From CAZUAQ01 sp964618455 (GTDB lineage Bacteria > Planctomycetota > Phycisphaerae > UBA1845 > PWPN01), in NCBI GenBank assembly GCA_964618455.1, contig CAZUAQ010000008.1, positions 1 through 64,000 of the forward strand: DNA of 64,000 bases, written 5' to 3'. The notes under the pieces were generated by a model. The model was not told the DNA's origin. It did no database searches and was given only the letters and a program-made list of their open reading frames with translations. This document shows, piece by piece, positions 52,949-63,000 of this stretch. Positions within the stretch are counted from its first letter, which is position 1. Every line of letters starts with the position of its first letter. The position numbers and the translations under genes were made by a program.

Positions 52949-54148
52949 TCATTGATCGTTCATTCGGGGCGCGACCTCGAACGGCCGCTCCAGCGTCAGC
53001 CCCGGATTCAGGTCGACGCCGAATCCCGGCCGATCCGGCACATCCATCATGCCGTTCACGGGCACCGGCTCGTCGGCGAACAATGGCGTGAACATCGGCA
53101 CGATCTCATCCGCCTGCGGCGCCATCATCAGAAACTCGGCGAAGGGCGTCTCGTGACTCGTGATGGCATAGTGGTAGCTGTAGACCGAGGAGCCGTGCGG
53201 AATAACCAGCTTCCCCGCCGCCGACGCCAGCGCGGAGATCTTCAGCAGTTCCGTCAGCCCGCCGCACCAGTTCACGTCCGGCTGAATCACGTCCACGCCC
53301 GTCTTCAGCAGGTTCGCGAATCCCCATCGCGTGTACTCGTGCTCACCGGTCGTGATCCAGATGGGATGGCTGCGCTGCTCGACGAGGCGGCGATAGCCGT
53401 CGAAGTCGTCCGGCGGCAGGCACTCCTCGATCCACTTGAAACGGTAGGGACGCAACTCGTCGATCAGCTTCAACGCATAACCCGCGTCCAGCGCCATCCA
53501 GCAGTCGAACGCCAACGGAAAGTCGTCCCCGCACGCCTGGCGCATCCGCGAGGCGAGCTCGATGTTACGGGCCAGCCCTTCCTCGCGATGCGCCGGTCCG
53601 TAGGGCAGCGGCAGCTTCCCCGCCACGAAGCCCATCTCCTTCGCGAGGTCCGGTCGCGGCGTGGTGGCGTACATCGGCTGCCGTTCGCGCACCTTCCCGC
53701 CGATCATCGCCCACACCGGCGCCTGCCGGAGCCGGCCTTCGAGGTCCCACACCGCAAGATCCACCGCCGAGATGGCGTTCAGCGTCAGTCCTTTGCGCCC
53801 GTAGAACATCGACGCGTTGTACATCTGATCGAACATCAACGCGTGGTTGTTCACCGACTGACCGACGATGAATCGCTTGAAGTGGTGCTCGACCAGGTAC
53901 GCCGCCGGCACACCGCCCGTCGTGACCGCGAAGCCTACCGTGCCGTCATCGGCTTCGACCTCGACAACCGCCGTGCCGAGTACGCCGATCCCGAACGACT
54001 CGCGCGTCTGCTGATACTCGGGATACTTGCTCATCGGCGTGGCGATGGTCGTGCTCGTGATCCAGTGCCCGCTCGACTGCGCGTGATAGTCTGCGCCCTG
54101 GTCCTCGCCCCCGACGACGTACGCTCTCAGGTCAACAATGGTGTTCAT
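52949..54148 (-). CDS. rhmD: L-rhamnonate dehydratase (enolase superfamily)
   Basis: This is a 399-residue protein from ATG 54148, five bases after GGGAG. The opening blocks HWITSTTIATPMSKYPEY and QQTRESFGIGVLGT are diagnostic of RhmD. Metal-binding Asp and Glu residues are visible in AFDCWM, IEECL and TTGEHEYT, and the catalytic His in PHGSSVYSYH. The enzyme removes water from L-rhamnonate to give 2-keto-3-deoxy-L-rhamnonate. No rhamnose dehydrogenase or lactonase lies nearby. It is divergent from a KRCGH-type lyase gene, with only 67 bp between the starts. Confidence 0.92.
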   Translation of the reverse strand: MNTIVDLRAYVVGGEDQGADYHAQSSGHWITSTTIATPMSKYPEYQQTRESFGIGVLGTAVVEVEADDGTVGFAVTTGGVPAAYLVEHHFKRFIVGQSVNNHALMFDQMYNASMFYGRKGLTLNAISAVDLAVWDLEGRLRQAPVWAMIGGKVRERQPMYATTPRPDLAKEMGFVAGKLPLPYGPAHREEGLARNIELASRMRQACGDDFPLAFDCWMALDAGYALKLIDELRPYRFKWIEECLPPDDFDGYRRLVEQRSHPIWITTGEHEYTRWGFANLLKTGVDVIQPDVNWCGGLTELLKISALASAAGKLVIPHGSSVYSYHYAITSHETPFAEFLMMAPQADEIVPMFTPLFADEPVPVNGMMDVPDRPGFGVDLNPGLTLERPFEVAPRMNDQ

Positions 54149-54179
54149 GATGCTCCCATGCGTGTGGAAGGACGTGCTT

Positions 54180-54216
54180 CTGTCGAGAGCGATTCTACCC
54201 GTTATAATGCGACGCA
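54180..54216 (+). promoter_or_regulatory. Promoter overlapping the start of the KRCGH lyase (probable leaderless mRNA)
   Basis: A consensus -10 TATAAT lies at 54203-54208, and CTGTCG (54180-54185) is a weak -35 at 17-bp spacing. Transcription would begin near 54215, on or beside the A of ATG 54216. No Shine-Dalgarno is present. The opposite-strand rhmD promoter must lie in the same 67 bp. Confidence 0.5.
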
Positions 54217-55079
54217 TGAAGACGACCGCGCAACTTCGCCGCCTGCTGGAACGCCCTGGAATCATCCGCAGCTTCGGCGCCCACGACGTATTCACCGCCC
54301 GCCTGATCGAAGACGCCGGCATCGAGACCGTGTTCATCGGGGGGTTCGGCACTTCCGCCAGCATGCTTGGCCTGCCGGACGTCGGGTTGCTGACGCTCAC
54401 GGAGATGACCGAGGCGGTACGCCGCATGGCGGGGCGGTTGAAGATTCCCGTGGTCGCCGATGGCGATACCGGCCACGGCGATGTGCACAACGTCGCCCGC
54501 ACGGTGCGCGAGTTTGAACGTGCGGGGGCCGCCGGGATCCTGCTCGAGGACCAGGCCTTCCCCAAGCGGTGCGGCCACTTCGAAGGCAAGACGCTCATTC
54601 CCGCCGACGAGATGGTCACGAAACTCGAGGCGGCGCTCGACACGCGCGACGACTCCGACTTCATCATCATCGCCCGGACCGACGCCCGCGCCGTCGAAGG
54701 GCTCGACGCCGCCATCGCCCGCGCCAACCGCTACGCCGAGGCCGGTGTCGACCTCTGCTTCATCGAAGCCCCGCAATCGCGCGAGGAACTCGAACGCATC
54801 CCGCGCGAGGTGAACGCGCCTCTGCTGGTCAACATGCTCACCGGGGGTGTGACGCCGATCCTTGCCGTCGACGAACTCGATCGTCTCGGCTACAAGATCA
54901 CCGTCTGCCCCATCGCGAGCCTGCTCGCCACCGGTCACGCCCTCCGCCGCCTCGTGCACGCCCTTCAACATGAAGGCCGCATCGATCACCTGCAACCCGA
55001 CATGATGACCTTCGCCGAGATCAAAGCTCTCCTCGGTCTCGACGAGATCCTTAGCCTCCGCAAACGCCTCGGCGAGTAA
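54216..55079 (+). CDS. Isocitrate lyase/PEP-mutase superfamily carbon-carbon lyase
   Basis: This is a 287-residue protein. I start it at ATG 54216 (MKTTAQ); an ATG at 54207 also exists. FGAHDVFTARLIEDAG, VADGDTGHGD and EDQAFPKRCGH are visible. The KRCGH loop carries the catalytic Cys of the lyase branch (methylisocitrate lyase, dimethylmalate lyase), unlike the mutases. Length also fits PrpB-like enzymes. A substrate from deoxyrhamnonate breakdown is possible because the gene is divergent from rhmD, but a 2-methylisocitrate or related acid is equally plausible. The start lies at an ideal TATAAT distance for a leaderless message. Confidence 0.85.
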   Translation: MKTTAQLRRLLERPGIIRSFGAHDVFTARLIEDAGIETVFIGGFGTSASMLGLPDVGLLTLTEMTEAVRRMAGRLKIPVVADGDTGHGDVHNVARTVREFERAGAAGILLEDQAFPKRCGHFEGKTLIPADEMVTKLEAALDTRDDSDFIIIARTDARAVEGLDAAIARANRYAEAGVDLCFIEAPQSREELERIPREVNAPLLVNMLTGGVTPILAVDELDRLGYKITVCPIASLLATGHALRRLVHALQHEGRIDHLQPDMMTFAEIKALLGLDEILSLRKRLGE

Positions 55080-55219
55080 GGGCTGCACCGGCTGCCCGCA
55101 AACAACAGAGCGTCACCCGAAGACGGGGATCCCCGGTCGCGCGTCACTCACTTGGCCGTGAGCGTTTCCGAAGACGGACCGCTTCGCCGGGCATCCTTGC
55201 ATAAGAATGGGGAAGGGTG

Positions 55220-55232
55220 CAAAAAAGAAGGA
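55220..55232 (-). terminator. T-run after tRNA-Tyr
   Basis: Directly past the tRNA-Tyr 3' end, the minus strand reads CCTTCTTTTTTGC. The tRNA structure can act as the stem, so this is a probable terminator. Confidence 0.5.
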
Positions 55233-55315
55233 TGGGCGCGGCAGGATTCGAACCTGCGAAGGCTTTCGCCAACGGGTTTACAGCCCGCTCCCTTTGGCCA
55301 CTCGGGCACACGCCC
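55233..55315 (-). tRNA. tRNA-Tyr (anticodon GTA)
   Basis: On the minus strand the acceptor GGGCGTG pairs with CGCGCCC (one G-U pair). The anticodon stem GCGGG/CCCGT closes CTGTAAA, giving GTA, and a long class II variable arm (GGCGAAAGCC) precedes the T-arm GCAGG/CCTGC. The discriminator is A and CCA is not encoded. The length of 83 nt is typical for bacterial tRNA-Tyr. Confidence 0.96.
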
Positions 55316-55460
55316 CGGGAAATTCGCAGACCGGTATGTGTAACGCGCTGGCCACGGTCCGTCAAGCCGGGGATGCCGGTCGGGGCCTACTGGTGGATTG
55401 CGGCCTTCGCGCGAGCCTCAGAGGGTCCGGGGCACGCTTGAAAACAAAAGGATCACGCCG

Positions 55461-56129
55461 TCAACGCCGTCGCCGCCGCGTCGCCACGATCGCCGTTCCC
55501 ATGGCGGCGATCATGAGCATCGACGCCCCCGGCTCGGGCACGACGTAGCCGTCCGTGATGTCATGCGTCGTCGAAGGCATGCCCTGCGTGATGGACGCGC
55601 CCCAGAACGTGAACGCGTCGCCGAGTTCGCTCTTGTCGAACTTCCACTCCAGCGTTGTGCCGCCATTCTCGGAAGCCTGGCTCGCGTTCGGCGTGAAGAA
55701 GCTGAACGGTCCGGCGTACGGGGACCAGATGTGGTAGTGAATGTACTCCCAGCCGCCGGTATCGCTCAGATGGTAATCGACGATGTGGCTGATCTGGGTG
55801 AGGGGATTCGGAATGTAGTCGAACGACGCATTGCTCCCGCCGCTGTCCCTTGGATGCGAGTCGATGTAGACACCGTAAATCTCGGCGCCGCCGGCGGCCG
55901 TCGAGACCGGAGCGGCGGCCAGGTCGAGCCGGAAGTAATGGAAGTTGAGATCCGTGGCGAACCAGACGCCCAGGATGTCCTGCGTGCCGCCACCCGGGGA
56001 GATGGCGTCGCCGCGCGGATCGGCCACCGTCGGCTCGGCCGGCCAGGGATACAGGTGGGCGGCGCGTGCCGCCCCGGAACTCAGCAAACCCGCGGACAAA
56101 CCGAGCATCAGCATTGTGGTACGTTTCAT
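55461..56129 (-). CDS. PEP-CTERM sorting domain protein
   Basis: This is a 222-residue protein from ATG 56129. A signal peptide (MLMLGLSAGLLSSGAARA) comes first. The extracellular domain is beta-rich and contains YGVYIDSHPRDSGG and HYHIWSPYAGPFSFF. It ends in a PEP-CTERM signal: VPEPGASMLMIAAMG, a short helix, and TRRRRR. No catalytic residues are recognised. Together with the gene at 7299-7976 it shows that the host has an exosortase system, although the exosortase itself is outside the window. Confidence 0.85.
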   Translation of the reverse strand: MKRTTMLMLGLSAGLLSSGAARAAHLYPWPAEPTVADPRGDAISPGGGTQDILGVWFATDLNFHYFRLDLAAAPVSTAAGGAEIYGVYIDSHPRDSGGSNASFDYIPNPLTQISHIVDYHLSDTGGWEYIHYHIWSPYAGPFSFFTPNASQASENGGTTLEWKFDKSELGDAFTFWGASITQGMPSTTHDITDGYVVPEPGASMLMIAAMGTAIVATRRRRR

Positions 56130-56403
56130 GGGACCCGTTCCTCCGGGCGTTCAAGGAAGTGGCGACCCGGCAATGCGCGACAGTTCATCGGCGCGCTCGC
56201 GGGCCGCAAGGCCAATAAAGAAAAACAAAGAGCGACTCCATGGACTATCATACCCGACTTTTGCATCGAAATATAGCTCAATCCGGATGATAAATGCATT
56301 CAGGGCGGTTGGGGATTCAGGATCCGTAACATCCGAGAAACCGGCCGAGGCTCCAGGGGCAGGGTCCGATCATTCCCATCGAGAGAAGGTGATCGGGGAG
56401 AAT

Positions 56404-56838
56404 CTAACTTTGCGGAGGTTTTTCAGAGGGGAGCTGGATCGATTTGTTATCGGACTCATCTTTGCCGGTCATGGAATAGCCCGTTTCCTGACGCTTGTGA
56501 TTGACCGCCAGCTTCTGCCGGTAGAGCTCCATCACGTCCTCGGCGTTGAGCCCGAGGCACTGGGCGATGCTGATCCAGAAGAAGAGCAGGTCGATGACCT
56601 CGACGCGGGCGTTCTGCAGATCATGGATCTCAAACCGGCGGCCCTCCTTCGCTTCGGCGCACCAGTGTTTCCAGTAGATGCAGTCGCGAAGTTCCTCCAG
56701 CTCATTGCTCATCGCCATCAGGTAATTGTTCAGCCACTCCCCGGCGAGCTTCGGATCGAAATCCTCCCGCAGCACCTGCGGATCGAACCCGATGCGGCGG
56801 TTCAGTTCAGCCTGACGTTGAAAAAGTTCATCCAGCAC
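56404..56838 (-). CDS. Dimeric dUTPase-like (MazG-related) protein
   Basis: This is a 144-residue protein from GTG 56838, seven bases after AGGA. Motifs of the all-alpha dUTPase family are visible: NELEELRDCIYWKHW, then NARVEVIDLLFFWISIAQ with the metal-binding acidic residues, and ELYRQKLAVNHKRQ. The enzyme would convert dUTP to dUMP with pyrophosphate release, keeping uracil out of DNA. The neighbours are unrelated. The frame has no obvious N-terminal extension. Confidence 0.85.
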   Translation of the reverse strand: MLDELFQRQAELNRRIGFDPQVLREDFDPKLAGEWLNNYLMAMSNELEELRDCIYWKHWCAEAKEGRRFEIHDLQNARVEVIDLLFFWISIAQCLGLNAEDVMELYRQKLAVNHKRQETGYSMTGKDESDNKSIQLPSEKPPQS

Positions 56839-57126
56839 GAGCGATCCTTCCGGGAAATGGGGTGTCTACCTGAGGCCGTCGAACAACCCACGCGATGATA
56901 GGCCAAGCCGCACGGCGACTCAAACGGAAGCTTCGTGATCGCCTGTTCCCCTGAAGTCGAATGGGATTTCAAGTCGTGGCTTGAAAAGGTCGAGTTGGAG
57001 TTCAGGCGTTCGCCGTTAAAACGGCAGTTCGCTTCTGACAATCCGGTGCATGAACTCACCCAGGAGTAGAAACGAGCATCGGTCGATGCCTAGAGTTATA
57101 TAGGCACCGCGAGAGGGTATGAGATC

Positions 57127-58365
57127 ATGCTGAGTCTTCGTAACCCACCGAACCGGGCGACGTGCGATGCGTCGGGAGAGCGCTGGATCGGTCCGGCCCC
57201 CTGGATCGTGACACCGCCACCGGGGCCACGCGCCCTGCAGATGGCCTCGCGTGACCGGCACGCCCTGGCTTCCACGTTCACGCGTCATTATCCCCTTGTC
57301 GTTCAACGGGCGCAGGGTTCCATCGTGGAAGATGTCGATGGCAACCGCTATCTCGATTTCACGTCGGGCGCTACCGGCTGCAATGTCGGGCACTGCCATC
57401 CGCATGTCGCCGGCGCGGTCGAGGCGCAGTCCCGCCAGTCGATACACCCGTTCAGCCACGGCTATCGCGAGGCCCCGGCCATCGCGCTGGCGGAGAAACT
57501 GGCGGCGCTGTCGCCGGGCGATGATCCCAAGCGTGTGCTGCTGACGCATGGAGCCGCCGAAGCGCGAGAGGCGGCATCGAAGCTGGCCCGCCGGTTCACC
57601 GGTCGAGACGGCATCGTGACTCTCGGCGAAGAGAATCTCACCCGGGAGGGCGGAGACATCTTCGCGTCGGCGACGCCGCCCGAGCAGGTGGCCGCCGTCC
57701 TGGTGGAGCTGCGTCTGCTCGATGACGATGCAGACTCGGCAGAAAAGCTTCACGAGCTCCGACGGGTCTGCGAGGCGCACGGGATCCTGCTCATCATCGA
57801 TGAAACGTCCATCGGCATGGGGCGCACGGGCAAGTTGTTCGCGTGCGAGCACGAAGGCGTGGTGCCGGACCTGCTGCTGCCGGCGGATGGGCTGGGCAGC
57901 GGGATGCCTCTCGGTGCGGTGATCGGTCGGCAGGACGTGATGAATTCTGCCGCGGATGCCGATGATTTCGACGTCGGAGGCAACCCCGTGTGCTGTGCCG
58001 CCGCGTTGGCGGCGCTCGAACTGCTCGAAAAACAGTACCTGGAGAATGCCGTTCGTCTCGGGCCGGTCGCGTTGAACAAGCTCGAGCGCATCTGTGACAA
58101 GTATCGCTGCGTGAACGGCGAACGCGGGCGCGGCCTGCTGCTGACGGTCGACGTCGTTCGCGAAACGGACACGGGCGAACCGGACGGCGCGATGCGCGAT
58201 CGGATCCTCGACGAGGCGTTTACGCGCGGCCTGCTGCTGACCGGTCACGGCGAGGCGGGGCTGAAGTTCATCCCGCCCCTGTGCATCAACCGGGTGCAAC
58301 TGGAAGTCGGGCTCGATGTTTTCGATGAGGTCGTGGCGACCGTCTCATCGGATGAGAGCTTCTGA
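57127..58365 (+). CDS. Class III aminotransferase-like protein lacking the PLP lysine
   Basis: This is a 412-residue protein from ATG 57127. The fold type I/class III pattern is clear (DVDGNRYLDFTSGATGCNVGHCHPHV; IIDE before MGRTGKLFACEHEGVVPD; GNPVCCAAALAALE). The catalytic lysine normally found before GLGxGxPLGA is Asp254 here (PADGLGSGMPLGAV), encoded GAT. The usual DEVQ is DETS. The stretch with YHGRT between the GA(E/A)xxExAxKLAR block and the DE block appears to be shortened. The protein is therefore expected to lack normal transaminase activity. It may be a regulatory or structural pseudoenzyme. Confidence 0.8.
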   Translation: MLSLRNPPNRATCDASGERWIGPAPWIVTPPPGPRALQMASRDRHALASTFTRHYPLVVQRAQGSIVEDVDGNRYLDFTSGATGCNVGHCHPHVAGAVEAQSRQSIHPFSHGYREAPAIALAEKLAALSPGDDPKRVLLTHGAAEAREAASKLARRFTGRDGIVTLGEENLTREGGDIFASATPPEQVAAVLVELRLLDDDADSAEKLHELRRVCEAHGILLIIDETSIGMGRTGKLFACEHEGVVPDLLLPADGLGSGMPLGAVIGRQDVMNSAADADDFDVGGNPVCCAAALAALELLEKQYLENAVRLGPVALNKLERICDKYRCVNGERGRGLLLTVDVVRETDTGEPDGAMRDRILDEAFTRGLLLTGHGEAGLKFIPPLCINRVQLEVGLDVFDEVVATVSSDESF

Positions 58366-58427
58366 TCGCGCTCTCGAATTGAATCATTCTGCCGGTCCTG
58401 AAGCGGGCTGTATGTCCAATCATTCTC

Positions 58428-59345
58428 TCATTTGTGGTATGCATTGCATGTGGCGATAAAGGGGATGGAAAACGTCAGGCTGACGGCCATTCCGAGTATC
58501 ACACCCGCAAAGACGCCGAATCCCGCGACCGGCAGAATCAGGAAGAAGGCGACCCACCTGCGCGGCGTCGATTCAGCCCGCACCATGAATGCCAGGAAGA
58601 CGACACCACACCAGAGCATAAACAATCCCAGGCACACGATCGGTAGGTCTGGTTTAAGGCCCCCTATTCCCCAAACAAACCATAACGTCACTGCCAATAC
58701 GGGCAGGGATGCAATATAGAGCGAGTCGTAAAAGGGCAGGAAGTCCATCCATGCCGACGTGATGCGCTGATTGTTGCTCTTACGCGGAAGGATCCTGGGC
58801 TCGGCCAGAGTTTCGAAGAGCGCCGCCACGAGTGCCTTGCTGAGCAAGCCGGCCAGCAGAATCGGTGGGATCGCGAGGATGAGGAGTGGGCTGGACAACA
58901 GAAGCAGCTCGCTGTCCAGGAACCACCCGATCACGGCCTGAATGACAGCGATGGCGAGTAACTCAAGACTCAACACGATGGTCGAACACAGCATGTACCG
59001 GCGGACGGACTCGCGACTCCAGAGAATGGGGAATTCCTCGGCGAAGGCGAGCGGATGAAAAAGCGAACGAAAGAACGTCGACCAGTAGCGCTGCCAGTCC
59101 GTGGTCCGGTCGGCGGAATCATCCCACCCGGGAATCGGCCCCGGCAGCAACCCGTCAATCTGTTCAAGCATGGCCTGGCGATCAAACGGTGTGCCGCACT
59201 CCGGACAGCGCGCTTCGATCAGTCCGGTCAGGTTGTAGTCGCACCTCGGACACAGCAGGCCGAGATCGTCCGGCACGACGCTATGCTCCGGCGTTTCCGT
59301 CGCTTGCGCGTCGGCACTTTCAGGACGGCGGTGTGCATCGGACAT
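58428..59345 (-). CDS. Zinc-ribbon membrane protein (YIP1-like)
   Basis: This is a 305-residue protein from ATG 59345. The N-terminal zinc ribbon LLCPRCDYNLTGL with RCPECG is the form seen in many planctomycete membrane proteins. Five to six hydrophobic helices occupy residues 115-300. The segment in between (STFFRSLFHPLAFAEEFP) resembles the cytoplasmic start of YIP1-family proteins. The function is unknown. It stands alone, convergent with the aminotransferase-like gene and on the same strand as purN, which begins upstream. Confidence 0.75.
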   Translation of the reverse strand: MSDAHRRPESADAQATETPEHSVVPDDLGLLCPRCDYNLTGLIEARCPECGTPFDRQAMLEQIDGLLPGPIPGWDDSADRTTDWQRYWSTFFRSLFHPLAFAEEFPILWSRESVRRYMLCSTIVLSLELLAIAVIQAVIGWFLDSELLLLSSPLLILAIPPILLAGLLSKALVAALFETLAEPRILPRKSNNQRITSAWMDFLPFYDSLYIASLPVLAVTLWFVWGIGGLKPDLPIVCLGLFMLWCGVVFLAFMVRAESTPRRWVAFFLILPVAGFGVFAGVILGMAVSLTFSIPFIATCNAYHK

Positions 59346-59404
59346 CTTGGAAACCCCGTTGGGCGTCGCTGACCCCGTTCAACCCAATCGCGTTGCCCGT
59401 CGCG

Positions 59405-60031
59405 TTACTCCTGGACGATCACCCGGTTCCCCTCGACGCTCAGCTTTCCGGCGGCGAACAGGCGGATCGCTTCCGGATAGGCGAGGCACTCCTGCTCGAA
59501 GACGCGGGCTGCCAGCGTGTCGGGCGTGTCGTCGGGCTGCACCGGGCAGCGGCGCTGCAGGATGATCGGCCCGGCGTCGTACTCGTTGTTGGCGAAGTGA
59601 ACGGTGCAGCCGCTCTCGGCCTCCCCGGCGGCGAGCACCGCCTCATGCACATGATGCCCGTAGAACCCCTTGCCGCCATACTTGGGCAGCAGCGCCGGGT
59701 GGATGTTCATCACGCGGTTCGCCCAGCGGTCGGGGATCTGCCAGAAGCAGGTGAACCCCGCCTGCACGACGAGCTCCACGTCATGCCGCGCCAGCGTCTC
59801 ATCGATGCTCGCGCTGAACGACGCGACATCGGCGAAGTCCTTCCGCCGGACGATCTCGACGGGCAGGCCGGCGTTCCGGGCGCGCTCGACACCCCTGGCC
59901 TGCGAGAGCGACGAGATGACCACTGCCACACGGGCATCGAGTTCGCCGCGATCGATGCACTCCAGCAGGTTGAGCATCGTCCGCCCACCGCCGGAGATCA
60001 GCACGCCGAGTTGAAGGGTCGCGTCAGGCAT
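59405..60031 (-). CDS. purN: Phosphoribosylglycinamide formyltransferase
   Basis: This is a 208-residue protein from ATG 60031; a TTG at 60040 overlaps ileS and is less likely. Formyltransferase features are LGVLISGGGRTMLNLLE near the start, the catalytic NIHPALLP block, and the later EYDAGPIILQRRCPV with the essential Asp. The enzyme transfers a formyl group from 10-formyl-tetrahydrofolate to glycinamide ribotide in purine synthesis. It begins 5 bp after ileS, so the two are co-transcribed, which is unusual pairing but common for housekeeping genes. Confidence 0.93.
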   Translation of the reverse strand: MPDATLQLGVLISGGGRTMLNLLECIDRGELDARVAVVISSLSQARGVERARNAGLPVEIVRRKDFADVASFSASIDETLARHDVELVVQAGFTCFWQIPDRWANRVMNIHPALLPKYGGKGFYGHHVHEAVLAAGEAESGCTVHFANNEYDAGPIILQRRCPVQPDDTPDTLAARVFEQECLAYPEAIRLFAAGKLSVEGNRVIVQE

Positions 60032-60036
60032 GGGGT

Positions 60037-63000
60037 TCAATCGCCGTCCACCGTAAACGCCAGAGACACCGTTTCGCCCTCGATTTCCTCGACGGACTGC
60101 GCGTCCTTGAGATGGGCGACCGTATCGAGCCGGCTGCAGAGCGTCTCGTCGCAGATGGTGTCGCGGTGCGCTTCGATCGCCTGCGTCACGCTGTCGCCAC
60201 CGGAGATCTGAAGGCGGATCCGGTCCTGGTAGTCGAGCCGGGCGTTCTTGCGGGCGGTCTGGATCAGGTGGATCACGTCGCGCGCCACGCCCTCGCTCTT
60301 GAGTTCCGGCGTGACCTCCGTGCTCAGGACCACCACCACCGCGCGGCCCTGTGCTGCCGCCCAGCCTTCCTTCGCCTGGAGCGTGACCTGCACGTCGTCG
60401 GGTGTGAGCTCCACGGTTTGCCCGTCGACTTCCAGGGACACCTTCTCGTGGTCGTCGAGTTCGCGGCGAAGCCGGGCGGCATCGGCTCGGGCGAGCGCCC
60501 CTTTGATCTTCGGGGCGAGTTTCCCGAACTTCGGACCGAGGCTCTTGAAATTCGGCTTGATCTCGTAGGTCACGTAGCGATCCGCGTCGGTCACGAATTC
60601 CACGCGCTTCACGTTGAGTTCGTCAGCGATCAGTGCCAGGTGCGACTCCAGCCACGCCTGGTGCGACGGATCCGCCAGCACAAGTTCCACCACCGGCAGC
60701 GGCTGGCGCACCTTCATCTTCGCCGCCACACGCGCGGCGCGGCCGAGCGACGCGATCTCGCGCACGATCGCCATCTCCCGTGCCAGCTTCGTGTCCAGCT
60801 GAGATGCATCCACATCCGGATAGTCGCACAGGTGAACGCTTTCCGGCGCGTCGGTGTCGTGTGTGCGGACGAGATTCTGGTAGAGCGTCTCGGCGAAGAA
60901 AGGCACGAACGGCGCGATCATCCGGCTCGTCGTGCACAGGCACGACCAGAGGGTGTGGTAGGCGGCGCGCTTGTCGCCATCCATGCCCGACCGCCAGAAG
61001 CGCTCGCGCGATCGCCGTACATACCAGTTGCTCAGGGCATCGACGAAATCCACCAGCCGCCGGCAGGCGGGATAGTTCTCGTAACGGTCCATGCTCTCGC
61101 GCACGTCGGCGAGGGTCTGGTTCAGCTCCGCCAGCAGCCACCGGTCGAGTTCGCTGAGTTCACAGTCGGTTGCATCGGAGGCCCCCGGCGTCCAATGATC
61201 GATGTTCGCGTAAATCACGAAGAAGCTGTACACGTTGTGCAGCTTGATGAGGAACTCGCGCTGATCCGTGGCGATGGTCTCTTCCTTGAACCGCGCCCCG
61301 GTCCACGGCGCCTGGCTGCTGAGCATCGACCACCGCATGGCGTCGGCACCTTCGCGGTCGAAGATATAACTCGGCTCCTTGTAGTTCCGCTTGCTCTTGG
61401 AGAGCTTCTTGCCGTCCTCGCCGTTCATCAACCCGAGCACGATGCAGTTGCGGAACGGGTGGGGATAGTCATGGCCGAAGGTCTGGCGGTCGCCTTCGTA
61501 GTCCTCGCTGAACAGCATCGTGCTGATGGCCAGCTGCGTGTAGAACCACCCGCGCGTCTGGTCGATCGCTTCGCTGATGAAGTCGGCGGGAAAGCGCGAC
61601 GTGAACAGCTTCTCGCTGCCCGGTGTGTGCGGATAGCCCCACTGGGCAAAGGGCATGCAGCCACTGTCGAACCAGCAGTCGATCACCTCCGGCACGCGGC
61701 GCATCCGCGCGCCCTCGGCGTGCGGCGAGTCGTACGTCACTGCGTCGATGTAGGGCTTGTGTACCTTCAGATCCTCGACGAGGTCGGGATCATCCGCCTT
61801 GGCCTTCTCCCACACGTCGGTCCCGGCCACGCCCGGCTTGGCCAGCAGCTCGGCATACGACGCCACCGCTTCCTGTCGGCCTGTTTTCTCACACTCCCAG
61901 ATCGGCAGTGGCGTGCCCCAGAAGCGCTCGCGCGACAGCGCCCAGTCGACGTTGCCCTCCAGGAAGTTGCCGAAGCGCCCGTCGCGGATGTGCTCCGGCA
62001 GCCAGTTGATCTTGGCATTGTTGGCGAGGAATTTGTCGCGGTAGTCCGTGGTCTTGATGAACCAGCTCTTCCGCGCGTACTGGATGAGCGGATCGTCCTC
62101 CGCCCGCCAGCAAAACGGGTAGTCGTGGCGGTACTGCTCGCGCTTCAGCAGCACGCCGTGATCCTTCAGCCAGCGGATGATGTCGCTGTCGGCTTCCTTG
62201 CAGAACCGGCCTGCGAAGTCGGTCGCCTCGGGCACGAAGGTGCCGTCCGGGGCGACCAGTTGCAGGAACCCGATGCCGTTCTCCCGGGCGACGCGGTAAT
62301 CATCCTCACCGAACGCCGGCGCCACGTGCACCAGCCCCGTCCCCGCGTCAAGCGTGACGAAGTCCCCGGCGACGACGCGCCACGCCGGACCGCCTTCCGG
62401 CTCGGCGTAGCGGAAGATCGGCTCATACTCCATGCCGACCAGTTCGCGACCCTTGACCGTCTTGACGACCTCGATATCTTTCTCCACGTCGATCGGCAGC
62501 CCCTTGAACACCGCCGGGATCAATTCCCTGGCGAGAATGAATTCCTCGTCTTCCACCCTGATTCGGGCATAGTCGACCTCCTCGCCGACGGCCAGCGCCA
62601 CGTTGCTCGGCAGCGTCCACGGCGTCGTCGTCCACGCGAGAAAGCTCAGCTTCTCCTCGCCCTTCACGCGGAAGCGCACCGTGATCGACGGGTCGTCCAC
62701 CTCGCGATAGCCCTGGCCGACTTCCCCCGCCGAGAGTGCCGTGCCTCCCTGCGGCCACCACCACACCACCTTGTGCCCCTGGTACAACAGGCCACGGTCG
62801 AAGAGCGTCTTCAGCGCCCACCACACGCTCTCGACGTACGACTGGTGGTAGGTCACGTAGGCCTCGTCGAGATTGATCCAGAAGCCGAGCCGCCGCGTCA
62901 GTTCCTCCCACTGCTGCGTGTAGCGGAAGACGCTGTCGCGGCAGAGCTTGATGAACGTCTCGATGCCGTAGTTCTCGATCTCCTCCTTGGTGTGGATGCC

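Noticed and set aside
57016..58299. Minus-strand frame opposite the aminotransferase-like gene
   Set aside because: The composition is typical of an antisense frame (many Arg, His and Gln), with no recognised domain.
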